Shown here: piece by piece, positions 25,051-34,351 of the stretch
Layout of the letters: each line of letters opens with the position of its first letter
How positions within the stretch are numbered: position 1 is the stretch's first letter
Notes under the pieces: model-generated
Database searches by the model: none
Told to the model about the DNA's origin: nothing
The model's input: only the letters and a program-made list of their open reading frames with translations
NCBI GenBank assembly: GCA_049513055.1
Contig: JBEKWN010000049.1
Location: forward strand, 5,168-69,167
Length of the DNA: 64,000 nucleotides
Direction of reading: 5' to 3'
Origin: UBA1163 sp049513055
GTDB taxonomy: Bacteria; Desulfobacterota; BSN033; UBA1163
Position numbers and translations under genes: made by a program

Positions 25051-26349
25051 ATGATTCCAAGATACACCCGGCCAGAGATGGGAAAGATTTGGACGGATCA
25101 GAGAAAGTTTGAAACCTGGCTCCAGATTGAACTCTTGGTCTGCGAGGCTCTTTCCCAATTAGGCGAGATTCCAGCAGAGGCTGTTCGAGAGATCAAAGAG
25201 AAAGTCTCCTTTGATATCCGCCGGATTGATGAAATCGAGAAGGTAACGAAACACGATGTCCTCGCCTTCTTGACCAATGTGGGGGAATACATTGGTCCCC
25301 TTTCGAGATATCTCCATTATGGTCTCACCTCTTCTGATATCCTCGACACCTCCCTCGCCCTGCTTTTAAAAGAAGCCTCTGAACTCATCCTTCAAGACAT
25401 CCATCGGCTTTTAGAGGTATTAAAGAAAAAAGCCTTCCAATATAAGGAAACCTTAATGATCGGCCGATCTCATGGTATCCATGCTGAACCCATTACTTTT
25501 GGCATCAAAATGACCCTCTGGTATGATGAGATGAAGCGAAATCTCATCCGCATGGAGAGGGCCAAAGAGGCGGTGAGTGTGGGAAAGATCTCAGGGGCTG
25601 TGGGAACATTTGCCCATATTCCCCCCTTTATTGAGGAGTTTGTCTGTGGGCGATTGGGACTTAAACCAGCGCCCATCTCGACACAGATTGTTCAGAGAGA
25701 TCATCACGCCGAATTCTTCACCACCCTGGCCATCATGGCCTCCTCGATAGAAAAATTTTCTGTAGAACTTAGACACCTCCAGCGAACCGAGGTCTTGGAA
25801 GCTGAAGAATTCTTTTCTAAGGGACAGAAGGGTTCCTCTGCCATGCCACACAAGAGGAATCCCATCTCCTCAGAAAACCTCTCCGGTCTGGCACGCCTTG
25901 TACGATCTTATAGTACGGCTGCTTTGGAAAACATTCCTCTCTGGCACGAGCGTGACATCAGCCATTCCTCAGTAGAAAGGGTGATTGCTCCGGATGCCAC
26001 GATTTTGATCGACTACATGCTCAACCGCCTCACCTCCCTGGTCGAGAATCTCATCGTCTATCCAGAGAACATGAAAGCTAATTTGGAAAAGATGGGAGGT
26101 CTTGTTTTTTCGGAATCGATCCTTCTCCATCTGACCAAAAAAGGCCTCTCGAGGGAAGAGGCTTATGGGGTGGTTCAAAGGAATGCGATGAGGGTTTGGG
26201 AAAAGGGCGAGGATTTCAAAACCCTTCTCTCCCAGGACGAAACCATCAAGCGTCTGATGACCCAAAAGGAACTGGACGCTCTCTTCGATGTCTGGACTCA
26301 TCTGAAACACGTGGATGATATCTTCCGAAGAGTATTTGGAGATTCTTAA
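25051..26349 (+). CDS. purB: Adenylosuccinate lyase
   Basis: 432 residues. The superfamily signature GSSAMPHKRNPI is present (about residues 266-277), with the catalytic His region in LTSSDILDTSLAL and in SHGIHAEP. It catalyses two steps: SAICAR to AICAR in purine synthesis, and adenylosuccinate to AMP. It starts at ATG 25051 after TAAGGAGCC, and its stop lies one base before the ftsH start, so the two are probably co-transcribed. Confidence 0.96.
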   Translation: MIPRYTRPEMGKIWTDQRKFETWLQIELLVCEALSQLGEIPAEAVREIKEKVSFDIRRIDEIEKVTKHDVLAFLTNVGEYIGPLSRYLHYGLTSSDILDTSLALLLKEASELILQDIHRLLEVLKKKAFQYKETLMIGRSHGIHAEPITFGIKMTLWYDEMKRNLIRMERAKEAVSVGKISGAVGTFAHIPPFIEEFVCGRLGLKPAPISTQIVQRDHHAEFFTTLAIMASSIEKFSVELRHLQRTEVLEAEEFFSKGQKGSSAMPHKRNPISSENLSGLARLVRSYSTAALENIPLWHERDISHSSVERVIAPDATILIDYMLNRLTSLVENLIVYPENMKANLEKMGGLVFSESILLHLTKKGLSREEAYGVVQRNAMRVWEKGEDFKTLLSQDETIKRLMTQKELDALFDVWTHLKHVDDIFRRVFGDS

Positions 26350-26350
26350 G

Positions 26351-28237
26351 ATGAAGAAGGATCAAAAACCTTCCTCCAACCTGAGAGATCTTCTTCGAAT
26401 CAAAGAACCATCAGATCGAGGGGGGAAGAAACCCATTCTTAAAAAGACCCACTTTACGATCTGGTATTTTGTGATCGCCTTTCTCATCGTTCTGCTCCTC
26501 CAGAGTTACCTCTCGACAAGAAAGACCGAGGTGGTCGTTCCCTATAGTGAATTTAAGGAATTATTAAGGGCGGGCAAAATCAAAGAACTGACCATTACCC
26601 CGGAATCGATCAGCGGAGAGAGGGAGACCGAAAAGGGCCCCCCAGGATTCCAGACCGTTCGAGTAGAAGACCCGGACCTGGTGAAGGAATTGGAGACTTA
26701 CCATGTGAAATATACAGGGAAGGTCGAGAGTAAATGGCTGACCAATATTGTTTCTTGGATTATTCCCCTCGTTTTTTTCTTTATATTATGGAGGATCCTC
26801 TTCTCCCGGATCGGACCGGAGACGAGTGTGATGTCCTTTGGAAAGAGCCGGGCTAAAATCTACGCGGAGAAGGAAAAGAAAATCACCTTCGCCGATGTGG
26901 CGGGAATCGACGAGGCGAAAGAGGAATTGAAGGAGGTTGTGGAGTTTCTTAAAACTCCGGAAAAATTTCAACGTCTCGGCGGAAAGATCCCAAAAGGAGT
27001 TCTCTTGGTGGGAATGCCTGGAACGGGAAAAACCTTGCTCGCCCGGGCAGTGGCCGGAGAGGCAAATGTTCCCTTTTTCTCCATCAGTGGTTCCGATTTT
27101 GTAGAGATGTTTGTTGGCGTGGGAGCTGCGAGGGTAAGAGATCTCTTTGCTCAGGCTCAAACCCACGCTCCCTGTATCATCTTCATTGACGAACTGGATG
27201 CCCTAGGAAAGGCTCGTGGCGTCAATCCTATGGGCCGACACGATGAACAGGAGCAGACCCTCAACCAACTCTTATCGGAGATGGATGGTTTTGACCCCAA
27301 TACAGGGGTGATCATCATGGCCGCTACCAACCGCCCTGAAATTTTGGACCCCGCTCTTCTCAGACCAGGAAGATTCGATCGTCATGTGGTGGTTGACCGA
27401 CCCGATATCAATGGTCGAGAAGAGATCCTGAAGATCCATGCCCGAAATGTCAAATTATCTTCAGATGCCGACTTGAAGGTGATCGCTTCAAGAACTCCTG
27501 GATTCGTGGGGGCAGATCTTGCCAATATCGTAAACGAGGCAGCACTTCTTGCAGCCCGAAAGAATAAAGAGGCTGTAGAAATGGCTGATATTGAAGAGGC
27601 GATCGACCGCGTGGTAGCTGGATTGGAGAAGAAGGGAAGACTGATGTCAAAAAAAGAAAAAGAGATCGTTGCCTTCCACGAATCTGGTCATGCCATTGTG
27701 GCCTCCTTCTTACCGAATGCCGATCCAGTTCGTCGAATCTCCATCGTTCCGAGAGGGATTTCTGCATTGGGCTATACGCTACAACTGCCCACGGAAGACC
27801 GCTATTTGATGACCAAAACAGAGCTTCTCGACCGCCTAGCAGTTTTGCTGGGTGGAAGGGTTGCTGAGGAAATCATTTTCAGAGAGATCTCCACCGGTGC
27901 TCATAACGATCTCCAGCGGGCGACCGACATTGCCACCAGCATGGTGAAAGAATTTGGAATGAGCGAAAAATTGGGTTATGTCACGTTTGAGAAGGAAAAA
28001 ACGCCTCTCTTTCTACCCTCTTCATTGTTTCCCATGAGGGAATATAGTGAGGATACAGCCAAACAGATTGACGAAGAAGTAAAGAAGATTGTGGATGAAA
28101 CGTATCTAAGGGTGAAAGAAATATTGACGGCTAAGAAAGATAAAATGGAAGAACTCGCCCATCTCTTACTTGAAAAAGAGGTGGTCGAGGAGGGGGATCT
28201 GAAAAAGATTCTCGGATTAACACCATCGAATCCATGA
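26351..28237 (+). CDS. ftsH: ATP-dependent zinc metalloprotease FtsH
   Basis: 628 residues from ATG at 26351, with GGAG 10 bases upstream; the longer ORF from 26315 overlaps purB and is not used. Two transmembrane segments (about residues 36-53 and 134-154) flank a periplasmic loop. The AAA domain has Walker A GMPGTGKT (Met where most FtsH have Pro), Walker B IIFIDELDA and the second region of homology ATNRPEILDPALLRPGRFDR. The protease zinc site is HESGH. It degrades membrane and regulatory proteins. The order purB-ftsH-DUF502-small protein-mscS suggests one plus-strand operon. Confidence 0.96.
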   Translation: MKKDQKPSSNLRDLLRIKEPSDRGGKKPILKKTHFTIWYFVIAFLIVLLLQSYLSTRKTEVVVPYSEFKELLRAGKIKELTITPESISGERETEKGPPGFQTVRVEDPDLVKELETYHVKYTGKVESKWLTNIVSWIIPLVFFFILWRILFSRIGPETSVMSFGKSRAKIYAEKEKKITFADVAGIDEAKEELKEVVEFLKTPEKFQRLGGKIPKGVLLVGMPGTGKTLLARAVAGEANVPFFSISGSDFVEMFVGVGAARVRDLFAQAQTHAPCIIFIDELDALGKARGVNPMGRHDEQEQTLNQLLSEMDGFDPNTGVIIMAATNRPEILDPALLRPGRFDRHVVVDRPDINGREEILKIHARNVKLSSDADLKVIASRTPGFVGADLANIVNEAALLAARKNKEAVEMADIEEAIDRVVAGLEKKGRLMSKKEKEIVAFHESGHAIVASFLPNADPVRRISIVPRGISALGYTLQLPTEDRYLMTKTELLDRLAVLLGGRVAEEIIFREISTGAHNDLQRATDIATSMVKEFGMSEKLGYVTFEKEKTPLFLPSSLFPMREYSEDTAKQIDEEVKKIVDETYLRVKEILTAKKDKMEELAHLLLEKEVVEEGDLKKILGLTPSNP

Positions 28238-28935
28238 CAAAAAGAATTTTTAAACATCTCAGAGCAAAGATTTTTACGGGAATTTTGGTTATCCTACCCC
28301 TCGGGATCACCTTTCTCGTCTTGAAGTTTGTCTTCAACACCCTGGACAGTATTCTCGGCCCACTGATGCCGCGCATAGCCGTCTATCCTTTTAATCGAGA
28401 ATATTCCATCCCTGGGTTGGGGATCATCGGTTTCTTCCTCTTGCTCTACTTGATCGGAGTGATCGCTACCAATGTTTTGGGTCGTAAACTGGTCAATTGG
28501 GGTGACCGCCTCTTCACGAATATACCGGTTGTAAAGAATATCTATCTTTCCTCAAAACAACTGACGGATGCCTTCTCGGCTTCACGAAAAGGCGCATTCC
28601 GACAGGCTGTCTTTGTCGAATTCCCACAGGAAGGAAATTATGTGCTCGGCTTTGTGACAAATGAGTTAACCGATCTCGAGCGCCAAACGAAGGTCACTGT
28701 TTTTGTCCCGACAGCCTTCGTCCCACCTCAAGGTTTCCTCCTCTTTCTCCCTAAAGAGAAGATCCTCCCTTCCCAGTTGACCATCGAAGAGGCGATAAAA
28801 ACCATCATGTCTGTGGGGATTGTCACTCCTCATAACCTTTCTGTTCCATTATCTAGCCCGAAATCTGAAAAGGAATCGGTTGAAAATTTTAAAGGGATGA
28901 AGTATCTTAATCCAAAAATTGAAGGAGGTCTTTGA
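28234..28935 (+). CDS. DUF502 family membrane protein
   Basis: 233 residues with two hydrophobic helices (about 12-32 and 60-85) and the family motif SSKQLTDAFS after NIPVVKNIYL, followed by a soluble domain with VFVPTAFVPPQGFLLFLP. DUF502 proteins are widespread and of unknown function. Its start overlaps the ftsH stop by ATGA, so it is translationally coupled and may work at the membrane with the protease (inference). The extra C-terminal 25 residues are polar and probably unstructured. Confidence 0.85.
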   Translation: MTKRIFKHLRAKIFTGILVILPLGITFLVLKFVFNTLDSILGPLMPRIAVYPFNREYSIPGLGIIGFFLLLYLIGVIATNVLGRKLVNWGDRLFTNIPVVKNIYLSSKQLTDAFSASRKGAFRQAVFVEFPQEGNYVLGFVTNELTDLERQTKVTVFVPTAFVPPQGFLLFLPKEKILPSQLTIEEAIKTIMSVGIVTPHNLSVPLSSPKSEKESVENFKGMKYLNPKIEGGL

Positions 28936-28937
28936 TT

Positions 28938-29174
28938 ATGGAGGGTATCACGCTTCTCATAGCAGTGGTCGCGCTTATCCTTTCCATCCTCGCCTATCAG
29001 CGCACAGGAGGAACCACAGAACTGAAACGACAGATCGAAACCGGCGCCTCCTCCCCTGACCTGAAGAAACAGATAGACGCCTTAGCGGCGATGACCGATT
29101 CCCTGAGAGAGAAGACTGCCGATGCGCTGGATCGTTTAGAAAAGGTCGTCCGGAAAACAGAAAAGGGCGAATAG
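28938..29174 (+). CDS. Small membrane-anchored coiled-coil protein
   Basis: 78 residues from ATG at 28938, behind GGAGGTC at about 10 bases. Residues 3-18 are a hydrophobic helix (ITLLIAVVALILSILAY); the rest is a charged, heptad-rich helix (LKKQIDALAAMTDSLREKTADALDRLEKVVRK). No known family. It sits between the DUF502 gene and the mscS-like gene and may be a membrane scaffold or an accessory of FtsH or the channel (inference). Confidence 0.65.
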   Translation: MEGITLLIAVVALILSILAYQRTGGTTELKRQIETGASSPDLKKQIDALAAMTDSLREKTADALDRLEKVVRKTEKGE

Positions 29175-29191
29175 GCTCAAACATTCAATCA

Positions 29192-29280
29192 ATGCCAAAT
29201 GTCAAAGTTTAAATTCCAAACCTTGAACTTTGCCTGCCTACCTCAGGCAGGGATTTTGGCATTTGAAATTTGGAGTTCAT
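29192..29280. repeat. Intergenic spacer of AAATTCCAAA words
   Basis: ATGCCAAATGTCAAAG and AAATTCCAAA on the left face TTTTGGCATTTGAAATTTGG on the right, with a nested TGCCT/AGGCA hairpin between. Its right edge contains the GGAG used as Shine-Dalgarno for the mscS-like gene. Confidence 0.6.
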
Positions 29281-30148
29281 GGCAAAGGCCTTCATGCCTG
29301 AGATATTCAAAAACATCACCACTTGGCTCACCACTTCCGGAATCAAGGTTTTCGGGATCCTCATCGCTCTCATCATTCTGTCACAAATGTCCAAATGGAT
29401 CGTGAAATGGCTCGAGAAGTTTATTCCGGAAAAGGATCCCCTCCAAGCTATCGAGGCAAAGAAAAGGGCTCATACCTTGGGAAACATCCTTCGTCATGCC
29501 CTTCTCATTGTCATCTTCTTCATTGCCCTCCTGATGATTCTTGGAGAACTGGGAATCCAATTGGGTCCCTTATTAGCCACTGCCGGCATTGGGGCATTAG
29601 CCATTGGTTTTGGGGCCCAGAGTTTAGTCAAGGATGTGATCAGTGGATTCTTTATCATTCTCGAAAACCAGTATCGGATCGGAGATGCGATCGAGGTAGC
29701 AGGGGTATCCGGTCTTGTCGAATCGGTGAGTTTAAGAAGAACAGTTCTGAGAGACTTGGAGGGAAAGGTTCATACCATGCCCAACGGTGAAATTAAAATT
29801 GTAAGCAATCTTTCTAAAGAGTGGGCAAGGTCGGTTTTGGATGTCGGCATCTCATACCGTGAAGATGTGGACCAGGTCCTGAAACTCCTTGAAGAGATCG
29901 GGAGGGAATTGGGGGTAGAAGAACCCTGGAAGAGTGCCATCCTCGAACCCTTAAAAATCTTGGGAGTGGAGCGATTCGGAGAATCCCAATTGGTCATTCG
30001 GGTGGTAGTAAAAACTGTACCTTTAAAACAGTGGGAGGTGGGAAGGGAATTGCGGAAAAGGATTAAAAATAGATTTGATGAAAAAGGGATTCAAATCCCG
30101 TTTTCACACTGCGTCCTGATCTGGGAGGACAAAGAAAAAAAGAACTAA
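29279..30148 (+). CDS. MscS-type small-conductance mechanosensitive channel
   Basis: 289 residues from ATG at 29279. Helices at about 20-37 and 65-90 precede the pore-lining glycine-rich helix GPLLATAGIGALAIGFGAQSLVKD and the beta domain with FFIILENQYRIGDAIEVAGVSG. TM3 Gly/Ala packing and the QSLVKDVISG motif are diagnostic. MscS channels open under hypo-osmotic shock to release solutes. Its Shine-Dalgarno lies in the right arm of the repeat spacer at 29192-29280. Confidence 0.92.
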   Translation: MAKAFMPEIFKNITTWLTTSGIKVFGILIALIILSQMSKWIVKWLEKFIPEKDPLQAIEAKKRAHTLGNILRHALLIVIFFIALLMILGELGIQLGPLLATAGIGALAIGFGAQSLVKDVISGFFIILENQYRIGDAIEVAGVSGLVESVSLRRTVLRDLEGKVHTMPNGEIKIVSNLSKEWARSVLDVGISYREDVDQVLKLLEEIGRELGVEEPWKSAILEPLKILGVERFGESQLVIRVVVKTVPLKQWEVGRELRKRIKNRFDEKGIQIPFSHCVLIWEDKEKKN

Positions 30149-30157
30149 GTAAGCGTG

Positions 30158-30222
30158 AAGAGTTATGAGTTATGAGTTTCAATCTTACAGGTTTTAATTC
30201 ATAGCTCATAACTCAAAATTCA
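30158..30222. repeat. Intergenic spacer of GAGTTATGAGTT words
   Basis: AGTTATGAGTTATGAGTTTC on the left is complementary to TTCATAGCTCATAACTCAAAA on the right. It fills the gap between the mscS-like gene and glgA. Confidence 0.6.
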
Positions 30223-30234
30223 TCATTGGTGATT

Positions 30235-31719
30235 ATGGATAAACCCCTACAAATCCTCTTTGCGACGCCTGAGGCTGTCCCCTTTGCTAAGACAGGAGGT
30301 TTGGCGGATGTGGCAGGAGCCCTTCCTAAGTCCCTCCAAGCATTGGGATGTGAGATAAAGTTATTCATGCCCTATTACCGAATGGTGAAGGAGTCTGGGC
30401 TTCCCCATCAATATTTGGGCGAAGAGATCGAAGTTCCCATCGGGGATGAGAAGCTCAAGGCAGATATCTATCTGGGCCATCTACACCAGGACATCCCAGT
30501 TTATTTCATTGGCCGGGAAGAGTTCTTTGACAGGGAATATCTCTACAGCACACCCAAAGGCGATTACTTCGACAATGCCGAGCGCTTCATTTTCTTCTCC
30601 AAAGCCATCCTCATCTTCTGTCAGCGCATGGGGTTCTCCCCTGACATCATCCACCATCATGAATGGCAAACGGGATTGATCCCGGCCTATCTTAAATCGG
30701 TCTACCAGAACGATCCTCTCTTTTCCCATACTGCGGCGGTGTTCACCATTCATAACATTGCCTACCAGGGATTGTTCAAGAAGGAGAAGTTCTGGCTCAC
30801 CGGCCTCCCCATGGAGATGTATAATCCAGAAGGAGTCGAATTTTGGGAGAGGATTAACTTCATGAAGGCAGGTATTGTTTATGCCGATGCGATCAACACC
30901 GTGAGCCAAAAATATAGCGAAGAGATCCAGAATCCTGAATATGGTTATGGGTTGGAAGGCATTTTGAGAAAGAGAAAGGAAAGCCTCTATGGGATCCTCA
31001 ACGGGGTGGATTATGAGGATTGGGACCCTTCTCATGACCCTTACCTAATCGCCCGATACGACTCGAAAGAAATCTCCGGAAAGAGAAAATGCAAAAAGGA
31101 CCTTCTAAAGGAATTTCATCTCCCCTCTTCCCTTGAGAATGCTCCCCTTTTAGGAATGATCTCTCGATTAGCCGACCAGAAAGGATTCGACCTTCTGATG
31201 GAAATTTTAGAGGAACTTTTTGGGCTCGACATTGGATTCGTTCTTCTGGGAACAGGGGATCAGAAATATCACGATCTCTTTACCCAGGTCGCTCAAAAAT
31301 ATCCTCTCAAAGCGGGGATTCGAATCGCCTATGATGATCGATTGGCTCATAAAATCGAGGCCGGGGCAGATTTCTTCCTCATGCCATCGAAATATGAGCC
31401 GTGTGGCCTCAATCAAATTTATAGCCTGAAATATGGGACGATCCCCGTGGTGCGTGCCACCGGAGGGCTGGATGACACCATCACCCATTACGACCCTGCC
31501 ACAAGAAAAGGAAACGGCTTTAAATTTACCCGCTATGATGCTAAGGAATTCCTCAACACCATCAAGATGGCCATCAGTTTTTATTCTCAGCCAGAGCATT
31601 GGAGACAACTCCTCCAGAATGCCATGATAGCGGACTTCTCTTGGGAAAAATCGGCTGAGGCTTACCTCCAACTCTATCGAAAAGCGTTGGAGAAGAAGAG
31701 AGGGAATATCTCAGGGTAG
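30235..31719 (+). CDS. glgA: Glycogen synthase (ADP-glucose dependent, GT5)
   Basis: 494 residues from ATG at 30235. The ADP-glucose-binding FAKTGGLADVAGALP motif is at the N-terminus, with catalytic-loop HHHEWQTGLIP mid-domain. The C-terminal GT-B domain carries MPSKYEPCGLNQIYSLKYGTIPVVRATGGLDDTI, with the catalytic Glu. It extends alpha-1,4-glucan chains for storage. No other glg gene is in the window; the next genes are rhodanese-like and mltD-like. Confidence 0.95.
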   Translation: MDKPLQILFATPEAVPFAKTGGLADVAGALPKSLQALGCEIKLFMPYYRMVKESGLPHQYLGEEIEVPIGDEKLKADIYLGHLHQDIPVYFIGREEFFDREYLYSTPKGDYFDNAERFIFFSKAILIFCQRMGFSPDIIHHHEWQTGLIPAYLKSVYQNDPLFSHTAAVFTIHNIAYQGLFKKEKFWLTGLPMEMYNPEGVEFWERINFMKAGIVYADAINTVSQKYSEEIQNPEYGYGLEGILRKRKESLYGILNGVDYEDWDPSHDPYLIARYDSKEISGKRKCKKDLLKEFHLPSSLENAPLLGMISRLADQKGFDLLMEILEELFGLDIGFVLLGTGDQKYHDLFTQVAQKYPLKAGIRIAYDDRLAHKIEAGADFFLMPSKYEPCGLNQIYSLKYGTIPVVRATGGLDDTITHYDPATRKGNGFKFTRYDAKEFLNTIKMAISFYSQPEHWRQLLQNAMIADFSWEKSAEAYLQLYRKALEKKRGNISG

Positions 31720-31737
31720 AGGTTCGGGGAGGTCAGC

Positions 31738-32670
31738 ATGGGGAAACGAAGATCACACATCCTGATAGGAGGAATCCTGATCTCAATGGTTTTATTTCTC
31801 CCGGGTTTCCTCTCTGCCAAAACCTCTCCCTTAAAAAATTTTGACCATCCCAGGCTTATTGAGACACGAGAATTGGCAAACCTGACCAGCCATCCCTTGA
31901 TTCGTATCATTGACATGAGAGCTTCGCTCCTTGATTATCTCAAAGGCCATATCCCAAACGCCGTCTATCTCCATTTTGAAAATCTCCAGGTTCCAGAAAA
32001 GGGCATACCCGATCAGGCACCTGATCGGATCTATTTAGAAAGATTATTAGGAGACAGTTTAAGCCTTTCCAATCCTATGTGGGTGATCCTTTACTCCGAT
32101 AAATCAAATCCCAATGCAACGTTCCTCGCTTGGACCTTGGACTACCTAGGCCACAAAAAAGTGGGGATCCTGAATGGAGGCTGGGAGAAATGGAACTCAG
32201 AAAAACTTCCCACCCCCCAAGAGTACCCCTCTCTTTCCCCTAACAAATTTTTTGGGAAAGTGATTCGAGATACATCAGCTGAAAAAAAATGGATTCTCGA
32301 TCGACTCACAGCGAAAAATGTTGTGATCCTGGACGCTCGTCCCCCGAAACAATACAGCGGTGAAGAAGGAGAAGAGATCCGGAGAGGCCACATTCCAGGA
32401 GCCAAGAATGTATTTTGGGAAACGACTTTAGAAGGGGAAGAGGTAAAGGTTTGGAAGAAAAAAGAGGATCTGGAAAAGCTCTTTGCAGAATCCAGAGTGA
32501 CGAAGGACAAAGAGATCATCGTCTATTGCCGCACGGGAAAGGAAGCGAGCCATCTCTATTTCACCCTGAAATATGTTCTTGGGTTTCCCCATGTTCGTCT
32601 CTACCGGGGATCCTGGGTCGAGTGGGCTGCGGATAAGAACATGCCGGTCAAGATCGGAATGGATCCTTAG
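31738..32670 (+). CDS. Exported tandem-domain rhodanese (sulfurtransferase)
   Basis: 310 residues with a signal peptide (IGGILISMVLFLPGFLSA). Two rhodanese domains follow. The first (about 45-150) lacks the catalytic Cys (VILYSDKSN), and the second (about 180-300) keeps it in VYCRTGKEAS with the HIPGAKNVFW strand. This matches thiosulfate:cyanide sulfurtransferase architecture. A periplasmic location suggests sulfur transfer or detoxification outside the cytoplasm. It follows glgA by 18 bases and may be co-transcribed. Confidence 0.88.
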   Translation: MGKRRSHILIGGILISMVLFLPGFLSAKTSPLKNFDHPRLIETRELANLTSHPLIRIIDMRASLLDYLKGHIPNAVYLHFENLQVPEKGIPDQAPDRIYLERLLGDSLSLSNPMWVILYSDKSNPNATFLAWTLDYLGHKKVGILNGGWEKWNSEKLPTPQEYPSLSPNKFFGKVIRDTSAEKKWILDRLTAKNVVILDARPPKQYSGEEGEEIRRGHIPGAKNVFWETTLEGEEVKVWKKKEDLEKLFAESRVTKDKEIIVYCRTGKEASHLYFTLKYVLGFPHVRLYRGSWVEWAADKNMPVKIGMDP

Positions 32671-32766
32671 AAGTTTTTAACTTGACAAACTCAAGCGATC
32701 TATGTCATTAATTTAAAAATCTTTTTTAAATTCCCCCTATCTTCTAGCGCTTTCAGGAGGAATTTT

Positions 32767-34074
32767 ATGATGCGCAAGGTCTTAGCGGTGGGGATGATCT
32801 TTTTCCTCTCTTCTGCATGCCTACCCCACCTAGGCTCTCTTTCTGAAAAAACATATTCTAATCCTCCTCCCACAAAAGAAGAGAGTTCCCTCTTTACTCA
32901 AACAGAATTGGAAAAGTCCTCTTCTCAGGAAATCTTTCCCTCTCCAAAAGAATCTTCTCCATCCACCCCCCCACCCTCAATGGAAAGCCAGTTGGTATGG
33001 AGTTTAGAGCTTCCGATCAGTGACGAATCCAATGACGATTTCAGCCTTGAGGTCCTCCCAAAAGATCGGCCTAAACAGGCACAGGAATTCGACATCCCTA
33101 TTGTGATCAATGCCAAAGTGGAACATTTTATCCAATACTTTCAAACGACGGCCAGAAAGGCCTTCTCCAATTGGCTGGCACGATCAGAAAAATATATCCC
33201 TTTCATGAGAAACCATCTGAAAGAGAATGGTCTTCCAGAAGACCTTGTCTATATGGCTCTCATCGAGAGTGGCTTTAATCCTTATGCCTATTCCAGGAGC
33301 AAGGCATCCGGTCCATGGCAATTCATTTATCTCACAGGGAAAAGATATGGGTTGAACTCAAATTGGTGGATCGATGAGAGGAGAGACCCTGAGAAATCTA
33401 CCATCGCTGCCGCCAAATATCTCAAAGACCTTTATGATATGTTTGAATGTTGGTATCTCGCCGCTGCTGGTTATAATGCCGGCGAAAAAAAGATTGCTAC
33501 CGCGATGAAACGTTACCGGACAGAGGATTTCTGGGAACTAACAAAATACCGATACCTGAAACGGGAGACAAAAGACTACGTCCCCCAGATGATTGCCGCC
33601 GCCCTCATCGCTAAAGACCCTGAGAAATATGGGTTTGTCGGCATCGAATACCAAGAACCACTCCGCTATGATAAGGTGAAGGCGCCTGAAGTCACAGACC
33701 TTCGTCTCATCGCCGAGGCCTGCGAAGTAACCCTTGATGAGATAAAGGAACTCAATCCCGAGCTGTCGAGATGGTGCACCCCTCCTAACTTACCAGATTA
33801 TGAAATTAAAATTCCTTTTGGGAAAAAGGAACTCTTTTTAAAAAATTTTGAAATCCTCTATCCTGGTGAAAAATTCCAATTCGAAACCTATATCGTAAAA
33901 AAAGGGGATACCTTTTCAAAAATTGCCAGACTTTATCGAGTCGATCTGGAACCGATCTTTGAGATCAACCGATTGAATAAAAAGAGCCGCCTCTCTACAG
34001 GAATGAACCTTCTCATTCCGCTTCCGAAGGGTCAGGATCCGAAACCAGATCGTACGGCCAAGAAAAAAGAATAA
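32767..34074 (+). CDS. Membrane-bound lytic murein transglycosylase (MltD-like) lipoprotein
   Basis: 435 residues with AGGAGG upstream. The signal peptide ends in the lipobox SSAC, so it is lipid-anchored; a long Ser/Pro/Glu-rich linker follows. The SLT domain has the catalytic Glu in MALIESGFNPYAYSRSKASGPWQF, and YNAGEKKI is typical of MltD. One LysM domain (YIVKKGDTFSKIARLY...) lies near the end. It cleaves peptidoglycan to 1,6-anhydromuropeptides. The frame ends after KKKE in an A-rich run, and LysM-type sequence continues just downstream in another frame, suggesting a lost C-terminus. Confidence 0.88.
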   Translation: MMRKVLAVGMIFFLSSACLPHLGSLSEKTYSNPPPTKEESSLFTQTELEKSSSQEIFPSPKESSPSTPPPSMESQLVWSLELPISDESNDDFSLEVLPKDRPKQAQEFDIPIVINAKVEHFIQYFQTTARKAFSNWLARSEKYIPFMRNHLKENGLPEDLVYMALIESGFNPYAYSRSKASGPWQFIYLTGKRYGLNSNWWIDERRDPEKSTIAAAKYLKDLYDMFECWYLAAAGYNAGEKKIATAMKRYRTEDFWELTKYRYLKRETKDYVPQMIAAALIAKDPEKYGFVGIEYQEPLRYDKVKAPEVTDLRLIAEACEVTLDEIKELNPELSRWCTPPNLPDYEIKIPFGKKELFLKNFEILYPGEKFQFETYIVKKGDTFSKIARLYRVDLEPIFEINRLNKKSRLSTGMNLLIPLPKGQDPKPDRTAKKKE

Positions 34075-34096
34075 CCTCCACCCGGAAAAGAAACTG

Positions 34097-34351
34097 ATGC
34101 CAGGAGATAAACTGAAAATCAAGATGAATAAAACCTCTGACCCATTGGATGAACCTCATGGAAAACGGGTGGGAAAAGAAATCATTTACGTGGTGAAAGA
34201 GGGAGACACCCTTTGGAGTATTGCCAAAAAGTTTAACCTCACCATTTCAGAAATCAAAACCTGGAATCATCTCAACGTGGCGGATCAAATTCACCCTGAG
34301 GATCGATTGAAATTGAGGGTGGGAGGGATTAAATCTTCAACTCTAAATTGA
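34097..34351 (+). CDS. LysM-domain fragment, probably the detached C-terminus of MltD
   Basis: The annotated start at 34097 is arbitrary: the same frame read upstream gives NNLHPEKKLMPGDKLKIK, the end of one LysM domain. A complete LysM follows (YVVKEGDTLWSIAKKFNLTISEIKTWNHLN...HPEDRLKLRV). No signal peptide or good Shine-Dalgarno is present. The simplest reading is one mltD gene with several LysM domains, broken near 34060 by a frameshift or small deletion in an A-rich run. Confidence 0.65.
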   Translation: MPGDKLKIKMNKTSDPLDEPHGKRVGKEIIYVVKEGDTLWSIAKKFNLTISEIKTWNHLNVADQIHPEDRLKLRVGGIKSSTLN

